Part shown: positions 21,289-29,656 of the stretch, in pieces
Layout of the letters: every line of letters starts with the position of its first letter
How positions within the stretch are numbered: the stretch's first letter is position 1
IMG/VR virus record: IMGVR_UViG_3300042465_002707
Coordinates: 1-39,668 of that record
Length of the DNA stretch: 39,668 nt
Source: a virus
Strand: one strand, 5' to 3'
Notes under the pieces: generated by a model
The model's database searches: none
The model's input: only the letters and a program-made list of their open reading frames with translations
Told to the model about the DNA's origin: nothing
Made by a program: the position numbers and the translations under genes

Positions 21289-23123
21289 TACGCCCCGATA
21301 TTAAGAAGTCTATCCCTTGCGCTTATCGCGTCAATCTTGGGTGCTTTTTCCTTTGCCAATGCGGTCAACGCGGCAACCTGTGCATCAAGTTCCGAATCCA
21401 AGAAATCGCGGTTGCTTCCAATCAGTTCATTGATCAATTGGAACGCGCTGTCATGCAACACCACTTCCCAAGCCTGAACCAATCCTTGTGCCTTTCGTTC
21501 GGTCACTTCGGAGTTGGTCAATGTCAAGAGCCTATCCGCGTTCATGACAATTTCAGATACTTTTGCCGTTGCCTTATCCGAATAGAAGCGGTTTGAAATG
21601 TACTGATAGATCAACGCTGAAATGATATGCGAAGGCGCGTTGCTTTCCCTTGCGATACGAATGTCATCAAGTATATCCGCATCCGTTCGGTAATCGAAAG
21701 TGGTCGGGTATTGAAGTTCCGCGCCCTCAAATTCAGAACCCTCACGAACTTTACCGATAACGTCCAAAAGGAATTGGAACACATCGAATGTTTCGTCACT
21801 ATCGGGCTGAACAAATGCGTACATCGCTTTAACGTCAATCGCGGCAACCGTTGCAGTCATATCCTCCTTGCCTTTAACATCCGCGTTAGACGTGTGGATA
21901 TGAAGCATTGACTTTGAATCCTGAACGTATTGGTCGGCCATCTTACGAGTGAACTCCAAAGTATCCGTTTGCGGTGAAACGAATCCCATCGGGGTAGGAA
22001 AGGATGTGTCGCCCTTATCCTGACCCTTTTCGGACTTCAATAGATAGGTCTTCATCGGACTTGTCCTAACCTTCATTCCTGATCCATCGCATCTTGGACA
22101 ATTTGAGAAGATGCCATCATGTGCTATTTTCCCTTCATGGCATGACGTACCGTGTGAATCCGTGAAATCACATTCGTCACCGACCATCCAACGGAAAGGA
22201 AAGCAAACATTCGCCATACTTGCGTTCAGGTAATTGGAGTAGAGGAGTGACCAGTCCAACAGATCGACCGCGTAATAGAACCTTGACGTGTAATAAACTT
22301 CACCACTTTCAAGCATTGACGGTACGCCCTTCATTTTGTGGCACGGGAACATATCCAATTGGTGATTGAATGTCAGCGTGTAGGTGAAGGTGTTGTCTCT
22401 GAAATCGCCCGATTGCTCAATCTTCCAGATATTCGCATCATCGTAAAAATAGAACACCCTTCCAACTTTCAAAGGTCGGTTTCCGTAGTTCACGGTTGAC
22501 CTTTCGTGACTTTCAAATAGAGCGTATTCATTCCATTTCCAAGCAACCACTCTATCACATGAGTAATACTTAGGCTGAGGTTCAAACCGTTCGTTATCAA
22601 CCACCACCATTTCACCGTCAACCTCTTTGGTCTTTGGCGGATTGATAGTGAATGTCATGACCCCGTTAGCATCCTTTTCTTTCAGCGGGTGAACGATGCG
22701 CTTAACATAGTTCTCAACGCTTCCAAAAACGTCAATGCCATATTCCACATATTCCTTGTAATCTTCGCCCTCGGCTGAATCTTCGGGATAGGTTATCTGC
22801 CAGTTGTTGTCGGACAATCCGCGACCCGTAACCCCAAGCATATCCATGAATACGGGGTGCGTGGTGTTCTTGTAATTCTCTTTGATGTATTCAGCCTCCT
22901 CGTCTGTTTGATTCGGGGCGCGTTTCTTGAATAGATTTTCGGGGTATTTGTCAACTTCTGCATGGGTCAATATGCGGTCACGTTGACGCACAGCATCCTT
23001 GTACCCTTCGTAGTAATCGGGTATGCCTTTCCATATACCCTTGCTATCCTTGATAACATAGAGGTCTTTGGACGCGGCTATTACGCCCTGAACGATGGCC
23101 GATATTTCCCTTTGATCTTTCAT
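21288..23123 (-). CDS. Portal protein (611 aa)
   Basis: Size, the helical core region and the position directly before a Mu F-like gene and after connector and capsid genes identify the portal, the dodecameric ring through which DNA enters the head. Segments like YYAVDLLDWSLLYSNYLNAS and MADQYVQDSKSMLHIHTS recall the portal stem and crown. An inserted zinc-ribbon is visible: C318, C328, C342 and C345 (CPRC), a variation seen in Bacteroidota phage portals. ATG start overlaps the stop of a 19-residue CxxC microprotein. Confidence 0.8.
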   Translation of the reverse strand: MKDQREISAIVQGVIAASKDLYVIKDSKGIWKGIPDYYEGYKDAVRQRDRILTHAEVDKYPENLFKKRAPNQTDEEAEYIKENYKNTTHPVFMDMLGVTGRGLSDNNWQITYPEDSAEGEDYKEYVEYGIDVFGSVENYVKRIVHPLKEKDANGVMTFTINPPKTKEVDGEMVVVDNERFEPQPKYYSCDRVVAWKWNEYALFESHERSTVNYGNRPLKVGRVFYFYDDANIWKIEQSGDFRDNTFTYTLTFNHQLDMFPCHKMKGVPSMLESGEVYYTSRFYYAVDLLDWSLLYSNYLNASMANVCFPFRWMVGDECDFTDSHGTSCHEGKIAHDGIFSNCPRCDGSGMKVRTSPMKTYLLKSEKGQDKGDTSFPTPMGFVSPQTDTLEFTRKMADQYVQDSKSMLHIHTSNADVKGKEDMTATVAAIDVKAMYAFVQPDSDETFDVFQFLLDVIGKVREGSEFEGAELQYPTTFDYRTDADILDDIRIARESNAPSHIISALIYQYISNRFYSDKATAKVSEIVMNADRLLTLTNSEVTERKAQGLVQAWEVVLHDSAFQLINELIGSNRDFLDSELDAQVAALTALAKEKAPKIDAISARDRLLNIGA

Positions 23124-23179
23124 CTGTTTTTACCGCCTCGTTTCTTGGAACAAGAGGGACACACTTTTCTATTTTTCAT
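23120..23179 (-). CDS. CxxC microprotein (19 aa)
   Basis: A 19-residue ATG frame, MKNRKVCPSC then KKRGGKNR. Both its ends use ATGA overlaps: its ATG overlaps the stop of the gene upstream (23176-23178) and its stop overlaps the portal ATG. Double coupling is unlikely by chance. A basic peptide with one CxxC knuckle could bind zinc as a dimer or with the portal's own zinc ribbon. It may simply serve as a coupling reading frame. Confidence 0.5.
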   Translation of the reverse strand: MKNRKVCPSCSKKRGGKNR

Positions 23180-23742
23180 GATTGTAGAATTTTAGTAGCT
23201 TCAAAGTTATACACCTCGTTGAATTTCTTTCGTTCGCCTTTCGTGAATCCGAAGACGTTTCCATACTTCGCCTCAATGCCTCGCAGCTTATCAACGTTGT
23301 CCACACGTTCAACGTAAAGATTAGCGTTTACACGTTCAGGTGCTGCATTCGGCACGGCATCTGACCCGCTTGGAATGTTCACGTTGGCAAACTCGGATTG
23401 AAGGTTGTTGGTCATGCGGAGGTTAACGCGGTCACTTCTGAACCCCTGTTGTTGCTTCAAAGCCTTGTAGCTTTTGTAGTAACTGGTCTTGATGGGTTTT
23501 CCCGTCTTGCCCCTATGCGTTCCAGCCCGTCTTAACTCATTGTCCGAAGCCCAAAGTTCATTTGCGCTGTTGTACGTTCCGATACGCCCTGCCGAAGCAT
23601 TAAGACCTACATGGAATATCCGCCTAATACGCAATGCGTGAATTGTCTGAGCCGCCATCTTTAGAGGATAGTTATCCTTTGCCAACGCTTGCGCCTTCGC
23701 CCGAATCTTCTCTGCAAATTGTGGTGCGGTCAGTTGAGCCAT
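23176..23742 (-). CDS. Putative head-tail connector / morphogenesis protein (188 aa)
   Basis: A basic 188-residue protein with helical N-terminus, a middle region GTYNSANELWASDNELRRAGTHRGKTGKPI and a C-terminal part IEAKYGNVFGFTKGERKKFNEVYNFE. These features occur in phage virion-morphogenesis or tail-completion type proteins (a basic loop, then NLQSEFANV and a terminal 'E-KYG-VF'). Located between connector-like and portal genes. The specific role (neck, stopper or tail completion) is inferred from position. Confidence 0.6.
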   Translation of the reverse strand: MAQLTAPQFAEKIRAKAQALAKDNYPLKMAAQTIHALRIRRIFHVGLNASAGRIGTYNSANELWASDNELRRAGTHRGKTGKPIKTSYYKSYKALKQQQGFRSDRVNLRMTNNLQSEFANVNIPSGSDAVPNAAPERVNANLYVERVDNVDKLRGIEAKYGNVFGFTKGERKKFNEVYNFEATKILQS

Positions 23743-23803
23743 ATCATGAATTGCTTGATACCATCCATTGAGAATGATGTCATAAGTTCCATTGACCTGA
23801 CCC

Positions 23804-24799
23804 TTATGGAAGTGTGACTATGCTCTTTGTCCTTGGTTTGCATGAGTAGCAGATTCCATCGTTAGGGGTGACCATATTCTGAACAACCGACTTCAATTGA
23901 GTGGTGTAATCTTCGTGGTATTTCATCATGCGTTCGTTCAATTCCTTGCGGTTTATGGCCGTCTTATTGTTGAACCGTTCCGAATTATAGTAAGCGTATT
24001 CCATGATAGCCTCTGCCGTTCGGTACATGATAGGCAATGCTAATACGTTACGGTGTGCGCATAGCCAACTTTCGTTATCACAAACAAGTGAGAAGTTAAG
24101 GCTTAACCCTGCCGTGTCGGTGTGGCCGTCAATGTTTGCAAGGATAGGTGTTGAACCTGTGGCGTATTTGATGCTTCGGCCTGTGATAAAACCGTTCAGG
24201 TTGTACATTCCACCGTTGCAAGTGGTGCATCCTTCGCCTATCAATGATGTAAGGTAATTGGCCTTTGATGTGCAATCGTAAACGAAAGCAATTCGCCTCT
24301 GTCTCTTTTCAGCGTTGTAGGTCTTGTCAACGTAAGTGGTTACGACCTGACCCGCTACCGATGTGACTGCAATGGTGTCAAGTGTTTGACCTGTCATGGT
24401 ATCAATGACAAGTATATTCATTGCACCCGTGTAATTCAGGTAGGTGTCAATGCTTGAAACGTAAAGCGATAGGTAGCTTTGGGTATTGCAGATCTTTAAT
24501 TCAATCCCTCGGAAGTAAGCGGCTGCGGCATTCAATGTCTGCGTTTCCGCAATGAATCCTGCGCGTTTGTTCTCAAGAATGGTACGGGGAATGAATGATG
24601 CGGTGTACATATCGTTGACCTCTCGGACAACGTTACGAACCGCGAAATCAATCTTATCTTCAATCAGTTCAGGCGCATCCGCATAGTCGGCACTTACGTA
24701 CTTTTCGGCTTCACGGATAGGTATCAACTGATCCAACAGTAGCCCGCTTACCGAAGTACAACCTCCTTTGTAGCTTATGATGTTATCGAAACAGGCCAT
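23804..24799 (-). CDS. Structural protein following major capsid, connector-like (331 aa)
   Basis: A 331-residue protein starting MACFDNIISYKGGC, with eleven or so cysteines (IGEGCTTCNGG and ICYSCKP motifs), a helical N-terminal region (REAEKYVSADYADAPELIEDKIDF) and a C-terminal helix pair. First gene after the major capsid gene and its terminator-like hairpin. Position and size suggest a head-tail adaptor or an abundant minor virion protein. I recall no named domain. A 61-base gap separates it from the next gene. Confidence 0.65.
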   Translation of the reverse strand: MACFDNIISYKGGCTSVSGLLLDQLIPIREAEKYVSADYADAPELIEDKIDFAVRNVVREVNDMYTASFIPRTILENKRAGFIAETQTLNAAAAYFRGIELKICNTQSYLSLYVSSIDTYLNYTGAMNILVIDTMTGQTLDTIAVTSVAGQVVTTYVDKTYNAEKRQRRIAFVYDCTSKANYLTSLIGEGCTTCNGGMYNLNGFITGRSIKYATGSTPILANIDGHTDTAGLSLNFSLVCDNESWLCAHRNVLALPIMYRTAEAIMEYAYYNSERFNNKTAINRKELNERMMKYHEDYTTQLKSVVQNMVTPNDGICYSCKPRTKSIVTLP

Positions 24800-24808
24800 T
24801 TTATCAGT

Positions 24809-24844
24809 TTAAAGAATAGGGGGTCGGGAATACACCCAACCCCC
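24809..24844 (-). terminator. Hairpin after major capsid gene
   Basis: Minus-strand 10-bp stem GGGGGTTGGG/CCCGACCCCC (one G-U) with a 6-base loop, followed by TATTCTTTAAAC. The U tract is poor, so it may be a leaky terminator that lets capsid mRNA exceed that of the genes behind it, or an mRNA 3' stabiliser. Confidence 0.6.
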
Positions 24845-24858
24845 TTAATTCAATTGGT

Positions 24859-25911
24859 TTACGAGTTGACCACGTTGATCTCCGCGAAGCCTTTGACACC
24901 GTCCAAATGGTCACCCGTTTGGTACATATCGTCAGGCAATGCTACGAGTTTCGTAGTGGCCGTAATGGTCACGTCAATCACTCCGCAATCGTGTTTTATC
25001 ACAATGTCGTAAGGGATTCCCAACGCGCCCATGATCTGACCGTATGATTGGTTTGCATCTTGCGCGCCAAAAAGACCTGACCAACGATTGTAGTACAGAA
25101 CTTGAAGCGCACCGTTTGCAACCGCCCATGTGGTCGTTTGGTTTCCTTGCGCAGCCGCTACGAAACGGTCACGGATTGAAGCCATTCCATACTCGCGTTG
25201 GATAGCCGCAATGTCAAGACCGTAATCGGTGCAACATCCAAGTTGCATCAATCGCAGGTAGTTGTGAAGGGTGAACCCACCGACCAAAGTAGCTTGGCCA
25301 AAACTTGAAGCCTCAAGTGCCGACTGAACCGCTTGCATTGTTGCCGCGAAAGGCTCATCAGCCGATCCCGTGCGAAGGGTCTTAACCTCGATCACATCAC
25401 CGTTGACGGTCAGGAATGGAATCCCTGAAACATCGGTTGACCATCCACCCAAAAGAGCGTTGGCCTGTGATGCGTTCTTGTTGTTCACCGCTACGTCCAT
25501 CGCAGCTACCAGCTTACCGATCTGATCCTGAAACCAAAACTCGTTACTGTCGCAAGAGGCTTTCAGATCTTCCACATCGAACTGCTGATCGAAGAACAGG
25601 TTCTGAGTGGTGTCGATTGAGTACTCCGTTGACGTGTTGCCGCGTTCGGTTGTGGCAGCACAATAGTTCGTGACGTTGGTCTGAACTGTGCTTGTAAGTA
25701 TTCGCGGCTGATAGGTAAGTTCAACCGTTCTGATCTTTGATCCCCCAGGACTTACGCGCATTCCCAAATCATTACGATTGAGTGGCGACATAAGGAACTC
25801 CGAAAAAGGAATCTTGTCCGTGAAAAACTTGGCGTTTTCATTCTCGAAAACATTATCCAAGCGGTCTTGTAGGTTCGGACACGCTACAAGAGTTGAAGGT
25901 GTGTATGACAT
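24859..25911 (-). CDS. Major capsid protein
   Basis: A 350-residue protein in the correct size range and position (behind a scaffold-like gene, before connector and portal). Sequence shows an N-terminal helix, beta-rich E-loop-like region (RTVELTYQPRILTSTVQTNV), helix WFQDQIGKLVAAMDVAVN and a P-domain/A-domain type C-terminus (GALGIPYDIVIKHDCGVIDVTI). It is flanked by a terminator on each side and has a leader of about 100 bases with a promoter candidate, as expected for the most expressed virion gene. HK97 fold is inferred. Confidence 0.8.
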   Translation of the reverse strand: MSYTPSTLVACPNLQDRLDNVFENENAKFFTDKIPFSEFLMSPLNRNDLGMRVSPGGSKIRTVELTYQPRILTSTVQTNVTNYCAATTERGNTSTEYSIDTTQNLFFDQQFDVEDLKASCDSNEFWFQDQIGKLVAAMDVAVNNKNASQANALLGGWSTDVSGIPFLTVNGDVIEVKTLRTGSADEPFAATMQAVQSALEASSFGQATLVGGFTLHNYLRLMQLGCCTDYGLDIAAIQREYGMASIRDRFVAAAQGNQTTTWAVANGALQVLYYNRWSGLFGAQDANQSYGQIMGALGIPYDIVIKHDCGVIDVTITATTKLVALPDDMYQTGDHLDGVKGFAEINVVNS

Positions 25912-26011
25912 TTTGTAAAGGTTTACTGTTTGTTTCGCCCCTATGTATGGTCGGGCAATTGAACCACGTAAACCTCCTATGTCAGGCGAGGTGACCTGTG
26001 TGATCGCGTGA

Positions 26012-26042
26012 CAAACTTACTGAATTATTCGGATATAAAAAA
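26012..26042 (-). promoter_or_regulatory. Promoter candidate for capsid gene
   Basis: Minus strand TTTT-N19-TAAGTTTG (-7 box 26012-26019). The -7 box fits TAnnTTTG; the -33 element lies in the T run of the preceding terminator and lacks the G. Gives a leader of about 97 bases to the capsid ATG. Confidence 0.5.
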
Positions 26043-26064
26043 GCCTCACATTTCTGCAAGGCTG
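26035..26064 (-). terminator. Intrinsic terminator before capsid gene
   Basis: On the minus strand a 9-bp stem (AGCCTTGCA/TGTGAGGCT, two G-U pairs) closed by GAAA and followed by TTTTTTATA. The G-U pairs fix the minus orientation. Ends the transcript that includes the scaffold-like gene. Confidence 0.85.
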
Positions 26065-26086
26065 ATTTAATCGGGTTGGGGTCGGT

Positions 26087-26905
26087 TTACGCCTTATGTC
26101 TTACAAGCCTACTTGAACGAACACCGTCCGAATTTGAAGCGGGTGCAGGTGGCGTGTATTGCTTTTGCTCAGTACGTTTCGGGTCGGCAAGTTTCAATAT
26201 CTTGTTCTTTTCAGCCTCCATACGGATAGCCGTCAACGGATCAAGGAACTCACCCGCTTTCTTTGGGTCGGGTATCCTGTGGCCGTCCTTCAAAATAACT
26301 GGCTTGTCTCCGTCAAGTTCAATCTTGTATGTCTCATTGATGGCCGTAATGAATCCCTTTCTCTCCAGTTGCGTTGCGGTGTCCGAAAGGAACTCATTAG
26401 CCTTTGACCATATTTCAGTCACGGCCTGATCCTTCTTGAAGTTCTGCGTGAATTGGGTAAACTCCGCTTCTTTGGCCTTTAGCTGTTCAGCAACTTCCAA
26501 ACGTAACTTGTCAACGTCTGAAAACTTGACGTTTAGTTGGTTGTACTTGTCCTCCCATTCCTTAACCGCCTCCGAAGGTTTCCCTGCCGTCTTTTGAAGT
26601 TCAGCTATTTTGGCCGTGTAGCTTTCATCCTTTTTTGCCGTAAGCAATCGGGCAAGGTCGCCAACTGGCAACTTGGTTTCATCCTCTGAAAGTTCAATCC
26701 CGCTTTCCTTTGCAGCCCGTTTCAATTCCTTGGCGAAGTATCGGGTGCTTTCACCGCTTATCGTTGCCTTGATCGTTTCGTCCTCAACCGCCCGATCCCT
26801 ACGGATGAAGGTCTTGTCGAATGATTCTTTAAAGGTGTCCTCTGTCGCTTTCTCATCAAGCGTTATGCCTATGTAGGCAAGGATATTGTCTTTTTCTACT
26901 GCCAT
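26087..26905 (-). CDS. Capsid scaffold-like protein (272 aa)
   Basis: A highly charged, mostly helical protein with a long coiled coil (about 90-170: AKIAELQKTAGKPSEAVKEWEDKYNQL...), a globular C-terminal part and a basic tail (RSSRLVRHKA), the usual anatomy of phage scaffolds, which guide capsid assembly and leave or are degraded. Stands directly upstream of the major capsid gene, the canonical place. No protease motif is evident. Starts one base after the stop of the preceding gene. Confidence 0.75.
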   Translation of the reverse strand: MAVEKDNILAYIGITLDEKATEDTFKESFDKTFIRRDRAVEDETIKATISGESTRYFAKELKRAAKESGIELSEDETKLPVGDLARLLTAKKDESYTAKIAELQKTAGKPSEAVKEWEDKYNQLNVKFSDVDKLRLEVAEQLKAKEAEFTQFTQNFKKDQAVTEIWSKANEFLSDTATQLERKGFITAINETYKIELDGDKPVILKDGHRIPDPKKAGEFLDPLTAIRMEAEKNKILKLADPKRTEQKQYTPPAPASNSDGVRSSRLVRHKA

Positions 26906-26906
26906 G

Positions 26907-27425
26907 TTATTTACTGTTTTCGATTTCGTTTACCATTGATCTCAGCTTTTCAATCTTCTTGACCGTGCCGTGCTTCTTACCATGTGAATCCAAGATGTTT
27001 CGGAGTTTGTCCTCCTCGGATAGTTCAGGAATAGTGGGCGCATCTATCGCAGCCTCAATTGACTTAATTGTTTCTGTAACGACCTCAATCGCCTCTTGTT
27101 TATGCTCATGTAAACCTACTTGCCCCGTATTGTCAACGCTTGGTGTTTCGGGTTCATCTTCGGTTTCGGTGCTGAGATGTTCAAAGATGTCGGTCGCATT
27201 GAATATCGTTTTAAGGTAGTTGTAACGCGCAATTAGATGGTCTTTAGCGGGTTGCCCGTTGAATGTTTCGCCCTCAACTTTTTTAGGAAGGTTCACATCC
27301 TGAATGATGAACGGGTTGGCATCATAAGCCCATTGTGCCGACTGGCTCATAAGCCAAGAGATCAACACTTGCTTCTTACGTCCGTTGCCCTGAAATACTA
27401 TTGTTGTCTTGTCAATTAGTGCCAT
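26907..27425 (-). CDS. Hypothetical protein upstream of scaffold (172 aa)
   Basis: A 172-residue protein: a folded N-terminal part (1-75), an acidic Thr/Glu/Pro-rich linker (80-130) and a C-terminal helix resembling a SAP/LEM-like short module (LSEEDKLRNILDSHGKKHGTVKKIEKLRSMVNEI). Lies between a glycosyltransferase and the scaffold with 1-base gaps. Possibly a head assembly factor; not recognised. Confidence 0.65.
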   Translation of the reverse strand: MALIDKTTIVFQGNGRKKQVLISWLMSQSAQWAYDANPFIIQDVNLPKKVEGETFNGQPAKDHLIARYNYLKTIFNATDIFEHLSTETEDEPETPSVDNTGQVGLHEHKQEAIEVVTETIKSIEAAIDAPTIPELSEEDKLRNILDSHGKKHGTVKKIEKLRSMVNEIENSK

Positions 27426-27426
27426 A

Positions 27427-28296
27427 TTAGCCTATCATTTTATCGCGCATTACCACGCTGTTCTTATACTTTACTTGGTGTCCGAATACTTCATTGCGAA
27501 GAAACCGATCATAGAACTCTTTGAAGTCGGCCTTGACCATTGTGTTAGCCCCCCGTCCGTTTCCAAACATTGAAAGCACATAGTAACCCGACCGTAGTTC
27601 GGATATTGAAAGGTGCTTGTTTGGAAAGTAGATAGGTTCATAGGCGAATTTCACATCCATCTTAGCCCGTGAAATTGCACCGCCCATTACTAACTCATCG
27701 GGTAGGTTCTTGCCCCACTTGATAAGTAGTTTAGTTCGGTCAACGAAAGCCGAACCGTTCAGGCTGATAGCGTCTCGGATCAACGCTGTGGCATCTTTGG
27801 ATTTACGGGCAAAATGCCAACTGGATTGAATCGCTTGGAACGTGTCCGAATCCTTCAATTTGAACTGATCCCAAATGTCGTCATTCGTTGCCCATACAGA
27901 GTAATTGATAACGTCCGCTTTGCCACCTTTGCCGTGAACATCTGTCAGGAAATTGCGCCCGTCACCTTTAGCATCCGCGTACCACTTTGTAAGGTCTTTC
28001 AATGAAAGTGCGTCAACGTCCATGAAAAGATACTCCTTGAAGTACTTTGTGGCGATAGGATAGACGCATAGTTTAGCATAGCCCGCATCAAGCATTCCGT
28101 TAGGGTGTGTAATGCTTTCGTCAATCGGGTGTAAGATGTCGAAGACTTTCAACTCATCAGCCGCCAAGTATTTCAACCCTGAATCATGGATCAAAAGTAT
28201 CTTGGCGTCGGGTGTGAATTTCTTAATTGACGCGGCTAAATTATACGCGGCATAGAAGTAACCACGTTTGCCGAATACAGTTAAAGCAATGTTCAT
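27427..28296 (-). CDS. GT-A type glycosyltransferase (289 aa)
   Basis: A 289-residue enzyme with a Rossmann-like start (MNIALTVFGKRGYFYAAYNLAASI) and the metal-binding DxD motif in YLFMDVDAL (D93, D95), as in GT8-like nucleotide-sugar transferases. It would pass a sugar from a UDP- or GDP-sugar to an acceptor in the cytoplasm. It has its own promoter with an almost leaderless start and lies between the tail-tube candidate and the scaffold genes. Third glycosyltransferase of the virion region; acceptor unknown (virion protein, host glycan or lipid). Confidence 0.75.
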   Translation of the reverse strand: MNIALTVFGKRGYFYAAYNLAASIKKFTPDAKILLIHDSGLKYLAADELKVFDILHPIDESITHPNGMLDAGYAKLCVYPIATKYFKEYLFMDVDALSLKDLTKWYADAKGDGRNFLTDVHGKGGKADVINYSVWATNDDIWDQFKLKDSDTFQAIQSSWHFARKSKDATALIRDAISLNGSAFVDRTKLLIKWGKNLPDELVMGGAISRAKMDVKFAYEPIYFPNKHLSISELRSGYYVLSMFGNGRGANTMVKADFKEFYDRFLRNEVFGHQVKYKNSVVMRDKMIG

Positions 28297-28301
28297 CGCG
28301 T

Positions 28302-28331
28302 CAAATATACAATTAATTTAGTATAAACAAG
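28302..28331 (-). promoter_or_regulatory. Promoter before the GT-A gene, leaderless
   Basis: Minus strand TTG-N18-TATATTTG (-7 box 28302-28309), directly behind the terminator of the tail-tube candidate. The box ends five bases before the ATG at 28296, the same geometry as the 4755 promoter. Would drive the glycosyltransferase and scaffold genes. Confidence 0.6.
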
Positions 28332-28356
28332 AAAGCCCATCGAATGACGGGCTTTC
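28331..28356 (-). terminator. Terminator after tail-tube candidate
   Basis: Perfect 8-bp stem GAAAGCCC/GGGCTTTC around a 10-base loop, followed on the minus strand by TTGTTTATAC. Located 23 bases after the stop of 28380-28925 and merging into the next promoter. Confidence 0.7.
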
Positions 28357-28379
28357 AAATGATAAACGAGAATAGACCG

Positions 28380-28925
28380 TTAGGTGAACACGCCCGCAGG
28401 AGTGGCAACCACCCTCGCGTTGAGTTTGTTCTTCCAACCTCCTGTATAAACGTATCTGAGTGCTTCCGTGTCTGAACCAGTCAAAGAGCCTTTGAACGCA
28501 ATACCCGCGTTATTAGGTGTGATGTAAAGCGTTACATCTTCTTCGTAAAGTCTCAACAGAAGCGCACCGACCGTCTGACCGTTAGCGTAATCCATTGAAT
28601 CGTAGGCCGCGTGTGAAGATTCATTGACGTTAGCGTCAACCCATGTTACAGTCCTTTCAACGGTTGATACCCGTGTCTGACCGCCCGCTATGTAACTCGC
28701 AGCTTCTGCGGGTGAACCTTCGGGAAGTTCAACAAGGACATTTTTGAAAAGGACTGCATCACCTGCCGTTATCAAGGCTAGAACTTCCGTTCCGTCCGTA
28801 ATGTCAGTAGGTAGGTTACCGCAACTGAATACAACCACTTGGTCTGCCGATCCGTTGAGAATGTCGCCACAATCGTTTAGGACTTGTGGAGATAGCGGGT
28901 CGCAATTATATGTAGTGCAAGCCAT
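28380..28925 (-). CDS. Putative major tail tube protein (181 aa)
   Basis: A 181-residue beta-rich protein that begins MACTTYNCDPLSPQ and ends with a strand set (ALRYVYTGGWKNKLNARVVATP) resembling tail tube or major virion subunits. It is a single-gene transcript with its own promoter (29001) and terminator (28331), an arrangement otherwise seen here only for the capsid gene, so high expression is likely. A leader of about 70 bases precedes it. Main alternative: a capsid decoration protein. The glycosyltransferase genes on both sides make it a candidate acceptor. Confidence 0.6.
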   Translation of the reverse strand: MACTTYNCDPLSPQVLNDCGDILNGSADQVVVFSCGNLPTDITDGTEVLALITAGDAVLFKNVLVELPEGSPAEAASYIAGGQTRVSTVERTVTWVDANVNESSHAAYDSMDYANGQTVGALLLRLYEEDVTLYITPNNAGIAFKGSLTGSDTEALRYVYTGGWKNKLNARVVATPAGVFT

Positions 28926-29000
28926 TGTGAATAGAATTTGAATATAATATCCGAATATGATTAGCCTCGGACTTAGCTACGTAGTGACTTGCGATCGGTG

Positions 29001-29028
29001 CAAATGTACGGAATAATCAGTTACCAAC
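29001..29028 (-). promoter_or_regulatory. Promoter of the tail-tube candidate
   Basis: Minus strand GTTG-N16-TACATTTG (-7 box 29001-29008) with the TTGGTA sequence near -33 that also marks the 14229 and 16141 promoters. Shorter spacer, but the box is identical. Gives a 70-base leader to the ATG at 28925. Confidence 0.6.
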
Positions 29029-29656
29029 CGATAGCGTCATCAATACGCCTATGTTCGTGGCCGATAGTACTGAACCGTCCGATGTGTTGCATAAGACTTG
29101 GGGTGTGGAAAAACTGCAAATATCCAATTTGATGTATCGCTTCGGGGATAGCGTGGTCAATCTGTTGGTTCTTGGCGTAGTTATCCCTGTGGTTAAGAAT
29201 GTACGGGTGTTTCAATATCTTCTTGGCAACCTCACGCCTGAACAGATAACCACCGCCCCAACTTGAAGCCCAACCGCCTTTAACTTCGTGCCATCCTTTC
29301 GTATTCGGAAACTTGCTCGACATTCCTTTAGGCGTGTATAGTGCCAAGTACCCCACGTAGGGATTGATATTGAATTGACGTTCTACGATGTTCTGCCATC
29401 CTTGCATAAGTTTAACATCGTCTGGAAATATACCAACTATGTCAGCGTCTGTTTTTACAAGGTCTTCCAAAACGCGGTAATAATGTTTGAAGCACCCCGC
29501 ATGATCGCCCAATTCCTTTACTTGAAAATCCGTTCGATGTGGGAATGTATGACCGTCAGGATAGACCGTACAATCAGGGTGAAATACATTGTGCTGCATG
29601 GTGTGGAATGTCTCAACCTTGCGCGGAAACCAAGTAACGCCTATTGCTATCTTCAT
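29021..29656 (-). CDS. Glycosyltransferase-like protein (211 aa)
   Basis: I start at the ATG at 29654-29656 (MKIAIGVTWF), which overlaps the stop of the acyltransferase gene (ATGA). The 211 residues show a GT-A-like fold: N-terminal strand, VGIFPDDVKLMQGW with the acidic PDD at 78-80 as metal site, then GGWASSWGGGYLFRREVAKKIL, the usual acceptor-side loop, and a His-rich end. Likely a small family-2/25-like sugar transferase. Part of the amidotransferase-acyltransferase operon. Acceptor unknown. Confidence 0.7.
   Translation of the reverse strand: MKIAIGVTWFPRKVETFHTMQHNVFHPDCTVYPDGHTFPHRTDFQVKELGDHAGCFKHYYRVLEDLVKTDADIVGIFPDDVKLMQGWQNIVERQFNINPYVGYLALYTPKGMSSKFPNTKGWHEVKGGWASSWGGGYLFRREVAKKILKHPYILNHRDNYAKNQQIDHAIPEAIHQIGYLQFFHTPSLMQHIGRFSTIGHEHRRIDDAIGW

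Noticed and set aside
23690-23773. A 20-codon ATG frame overlapping the start of the 188-aa gene
   Set aside because: Unlike the CxxC microprotein it lacks coupling at its start, overlaps the next gene's coding start in another frame and has no motif.
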